64,000 nucleotides of DNA from Dromiciops gliroides (taxonomy: Eukaryota > Chordata > Mammalia > Microbiotheria > Microbiotheriidae): contig NC_057866.1 of NCBI RefSeq assembly GCF_019393635.1, positions 124,001 through 188,000 of the forward strand, read 5' to 3'. This document shows positions 60,777-64,000 of this stretch, piece after piece. The notes under the pieces were generated by a model, which saw nothing but the letters and a program-made list of their open reading frames with translations, had not been told where the DNA came from and did no database searches. Position 1 is the stretch's first letter, and each line of letters begins with the position of its first letter. Position numbers and translations under genes: made by a program.

Positions 60777-61507
60777 TGTGTGGGACAATTATGGATTTGA
60801 GTCAGATTAAACTCTGAGGATGGAGTATGAAGGATACCTACCCCCCCCCCCAATAGCTAGCCTCTTGCTTTGCCTAAAAGTTAATTGCTTGTGAAATTCT
60901 CACTGTCTCCTTTAAGTTTTATTGTTGAGATAATGGACTTGGGACAGTTCTGTAAACTTTGGGGATGGGGTCTGGGAGATATCCAGTCCCCCAGTAAGTT
61001 TTATTACTTGTCACAGTTCTACCAATTAGCACTATTTACTTTACTTTTGCTTAGTTCCCACATGCCAACTACACCTTAGTTTATGGCCTGTAATAAAAAA
61101 ACTCCCCTCTCACATGTCAGAATCCCAGTCCTTGTCATGATAAATTGTAGTCAGATAAGGGAGTGATTTCTGCCTCCCTCTTTCTTTGACATTCCTCAGA
61201 CTTGTACCTCTTCCCCTTTTCCCCTTTGTTCTTGGACATGTCTCCATCCATGGATCACGAGCTGGGTACGCACCTTGGATGAGACAGGATTGGATGTTAG
61301 ATTGTGAGCTCATCCACCCTAGGTGTACGTGGGGACAGTCCTTTTCAAGAATACTATAAAAACCTAGAGGATTGGGCATATCTTTGCAAGACTTCAATGT
61401 GTAATTGGGTTTTGCCCGTCCTCATGAGGATGTAATAAATCTGTCTCTGCTTGACTTGGTGGTCTCCTCGAGTTATTTGGATAAACGGAAGCAGTTTGTC
61501 CCAAACA
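60777..61507 (+). mobile_element. Solo LTR, family B, copy 1
   Basis: It begins TGTGTGGGACAATT and ends TTTGTCCCAAACA, with CTATAAAAACC (TATA type) near 61354 and TGTAATAAATCTGTC (polyadenylation type) near 61430. The flank CCCCC on both sides (60772-60776 and 61508-61512) is a 5-base target duplication. 731 bases. Confidence 0.88.
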
Positions 61508-61726
61508 CCCCCACTGGTGGTGGCTGGGGGAGTTGGGTGAGGGGTGGCTGGGGATCTCTCAAGCCATCTCTCTGCTCTTTACACCACAAAGGCAGCAACC
61601 ACACCCAATCTTATCTCCCAGAGGGTGGGGGAGACTGGTTAGGTATGCCTGTTCTTTGGTTTCGTTTCTCAAGAAGAAGGTTCTTTTGATTTACCCCACA
61701 AAACGGGGTACACTAGGCCCGTAACA

Positions 61727-62466
61727 GCTTTCTTCCCAGCCTTCAAAACCTGGCAGGAGCTTCTAGCTCCTCCACCCCAACCCTGTCATGCCCCACTATT
61801 GTCTCTTGTCACCATGATCCCCCCCCACCCCATTAAAATGTAGCTCTGTGAGAGCTGCCTCTCTCTTGTATTTGTATCTCCAAAGATCAGCCCTGCACTA
61901 GTGTAGGCTAAGTACTTAATCCTTCATTCATCCATTACTGGGAAGTTGTGGGTGTTTGCTTTGGGAGGAGTTTCCCAACCAGATCTACAGCTTTGCCCTG
62001 GGGCTATGCTCAGCTAGTTAGGTCCACCCCAATGACCAGACCTCACCCTCTTCCTGCCAAACCTACGAACCTCCAGCTCTAGCTGTGGGTGAAGGACAGG
62101 ATGGAAGATTTCACTGATAGAAGAAATTTACAAATGAGGAAACTCCCTCTGCTGCATGTGTCCTTCCTCTTGTGGAATCCTCACCCTTCAATCTTCTGGG
62201 ATTCTCTCATATTATCTGTTGACAGGGGTCACAGTCCACAAAACTCTTTCCTTCCCTGACTCTCCACGTCTGTCTTTCTCTCCCTCTGCTCTCTGCTGTA
62301 TTCCTCTTCTTGTGTGAACACTCCACGGAAAAACACCATGGCTAATAGGGAGTGGGGGTGGGAGGATGGAGAGGTGGGAGGAGAAAAGGGGAAAAGAATC
62401 TCTCTTTACCCCGTCCCCACTAGCTGAGTTCTAGCAAAGAGGTATCTTCCTGGAATTGTTTCCAGG
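61727..62466. other. Spacer between LTRs, no gene
   Basis: Apparently single-copy. No coding segment or repeat family recognised apart from C/T-rich patches. Confidence 0.35.
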
Positions 62467-62471
62467 GCTAG

Positions 62472-63234
62472 TATGTGGGATAGGATATAGTAGAGTTGAG
62501 TCAGTTTAGACTCTGAGACTGGGGTCTGGAAAGTGCCCAGCCCCAGGCCCTGTTATTTGTAGACCATTCTGTCCATGTTCCATCCTGTTGCTAAAATACA
62601 TTTCTTCCCCTCCTTGTTCTGTGGCCAAGCAGGAGAGCTGTCTCCTGTTAGCGCAGACCCATCCTGATACTACCTCTGCCTTCTTGCATTCCTAAGTCCT
62701 AGTTCCTGGTACCATCTCTCCCTTCTTCCCCCTTGCTCCCTCCTTACACAGGTGGAGTAGTTTCACCCTTTCTCCCTCCCCTTCCCCCCAGCTCTCAAAC
62801 CCAACTGAGCATGCCTCCATACATATCATGATCACACACTGAACACACATACTGGGTGAGACAGGATTGGATGTTAGATTGTGAGCTCACCCTTTGCACG
62901 AGGGGACTGCCCCCTCAAACTTCCATAAAAACCCAACTCATGAGCTCATCAGCGCACTCCTCATCTCTTTTGTTTTGTTTTTTGTGGGGCAATGAGGGTT
63001 AAGTGACTTGCCCAGGGTCACACAGCTAGTAAGTGTCAAGTGTCTGAGGTCGAATTTGAACTCAGGTCCTCCTGAATCCAGGGCCGATGCTTTATCCACT
63101 GTGCCACCTAGCTGCCCCACTCCTCATCTCTTGCAGGGAGTTGTCCATTCTCATGAGAATGAAATAAATCTGTCTGTTTGACTCAGTGGTCTTCTTGAAT
63201 TATTTGGGTAAACTGAGGCAATTGTCCCAATACA
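62472..63234 (+). mobile_element. Solo LTR, family B, copy 2, with SINE inside
   Basis: It shares with copy 1 the start (TATGTGGGA), GACAGGATTGGATGTTAGAT, CATAAAAACCC, GAAATAAATCTGTCTG and the end TTGTCCCAATACA. A 5-base target duplication GCTAG lies at 62467-62471 and 63235-63239. Fossil, no internal region. Confidence 0.88.
62970..63117 (-). mobile_element. WSINE1-type SINE inside LTR B copy 2
   Basis: GTGGGGCAATGAGGGTTAAG, full core, head ending CACCTAGCTGCCC. An exact target duplication CACTCCTCATCTCTT lies at 62955-62969 and 63118-63132. Confidence 0.97.
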
Positions 63235-63504
63235 GCTAGCAATTTTAACTTTTAATGTAGTTGGCATTTGTGCAGCCAATGGCATGCTGCCAACTGAATT
63301 TTATTGGAGACATTTTCACCCTTGTAAAGGGATCCCTAAGCCTTCAGTGACAAAGTAACCCCTTGGTACCTCTGTTATCTGTCCTCTCCCTAGCTTCGGT
63401 GGACAAACCAACTGAGGGTAGGGGAGGAGAAACCAAATTCTCCCTGGGGATCATGATGCACCTCAACTTAGTGCTTATGGAACCCATTGATGAGTGATGT
63501 TTGC

Positions 63505-64000
63505 ATAATCCTAGAAAGATGGGTTGAACACTTCCATAGAGTTCTCAGCCAACCATCAACAATCAGTGCTGAAACCATTGACCATTTACTTCAGGTTGAA
63601 GTCAATCCCTTTCTAGACAAATTTCCAACTGAAGAAGAGGCTTTGAAAGCCTTTAGGGTCCTCTCCTGTGGCAAAGCACCTGGTGCTGATTCTATTTTAG
63701 CTGAGATTCACAAGGTAGGTGGTCCAATGTTCACACAAAAACTGATTGAAATTTTCCAGGTTATATGACAAGAGAAACTCAAGGATGCTTCTATTGTTCA
63801 TCTCTATAAAGGTAAAGGAAATAGATTGTCCTATGATGATCATGGGGTGGAGGGGGGCAATGGAGTGTCCTCTTTCTTAGTCACTGATGGCAAGATCCTT
63901 ACCAGAGTTCTCCTTATTAGGTTGGTCCCTTACCTGGAAGATGGTATCTACCTGAGAGCCCATGTGGCTTCAGAAAGGGCAGAGGAACAGTCAATATGAT
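63505..64000 (+). mobile_element. RTE-clade LINE, copy 3, runs off the window
   Basis: It reads ERWVEHFHRVLSQPSTISAE and FRVLSCGKAPGADSILAEIH (frame open from 63487 to 63768), the linker and first RT motifs. It matches copy 1 from about 26400 onward (GAGAGCCCATGTGGCTTCAG near its end here). The frame is broken after 63768. The rest lies beyond 64000. Confidence 0.88.

Larger units (their letters stand above)
59999..61726 (-). mobile_element. Solo LTR, family A, copy 3, split by two other LTRs
   Basis: Its parts are about 59999-60124, 60602-60776 and 61508-61726. They align in order with the family A copy at 54951-55451: CTCTTTAAAGAATT, AGAGAAATCCTTGGACTTCT, ACTGGTGGTGGCTGGGGGAG and GGCCCGTAACA. 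It is the host of LTR C and LTR B and so is older than both. Confidence 0.85.

Noticed and set aside
54951-63234. Complete provirus between LTRs
   Set aside because: The LTRs belong to at least four families with their own target duplications, and no gag, pol or env-like reading lies between them; all are solo LTR fossils or fragments.

Overview
This is vertebrate nuclear DNA from a marsupial, most likely an australidelphian (Australian-type) species. Host genes have short exons and GT-AG introns. About 27 copies of one tRNA-headed SINE of the WSINE1 type are scattered through the window. They sit among marsupial L1, RTE/BovB-like LINEs, MAR1-type CORE-SINEs, old MIR/L2/CR1 remains and solo LTRs. 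The common opossum SINE with its own 3' tail was not seen. The species cannot be fixed from sequence alone.

Three host genes are readable, in the order and orientation of the human 11p15.5 IFITM locus. (1) PGGHG (formerly ATHL1), plus strand, has 13 coding exons from 948 to 7067 and encodes a 686-residue family GH65 glucosidase that trims glucose from glucosylgalactosyl-hydroxylysine of collagen. (2) IFITM5 (BRIL), minus strand, has 2 exons (11101-10910 and 9918-9706) and encodes 134 residues; it converges on PGGHG. (3) A divergent IFITM family gene, minus strand, has 2 exons (37159-37001 and 35113-34943) and encodes 109 residues. Two of the three (PGGHG and IFITM5) act in collagen or bone biology; the third belongs to the CD225/dispanin family of membrane proteins.

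Layout. 1-7.8 kb: PGGHG promoter, gene and 3' region. 7.8-11.3 kb: spacer and IFITM5. 11.3-34.7 kb: repeat-rich spacer with a nested L1 complex (14.0-20.3 kb), an RTE element (25.4-28.6 kb), an ancient CR1/L3-like fossil and an LTR-like GC-rich stretch. 34.7-37.4 kb: IFITM-like gene with a CpG-rich first exon and a long polypurine tract in its intron. 37.4-41.4 kb: mostly single-copy DNA. 41.4-53 kb: L1 fragments, an RPL23A retrocopy broken by two SINEs, a second RTE copy and a small tandem duplication. 53-64 kb: a graveyard of solo LTRs, including two LTRs inserted into a third, then the start of a third RTE copy that runs off the window.

No complete provirus, CRISPR, rRNA or free-standing tRNA gene was seen. 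The most useful observations are the conserved in-frame ACG five codons upstream of the IFITM5 start (the human osteogenesis imperfecta type V site), the altered amphipathic helix of the second IFITM gene, and several well-dated nested insertions, a micro-inversion and a SINE dimer.
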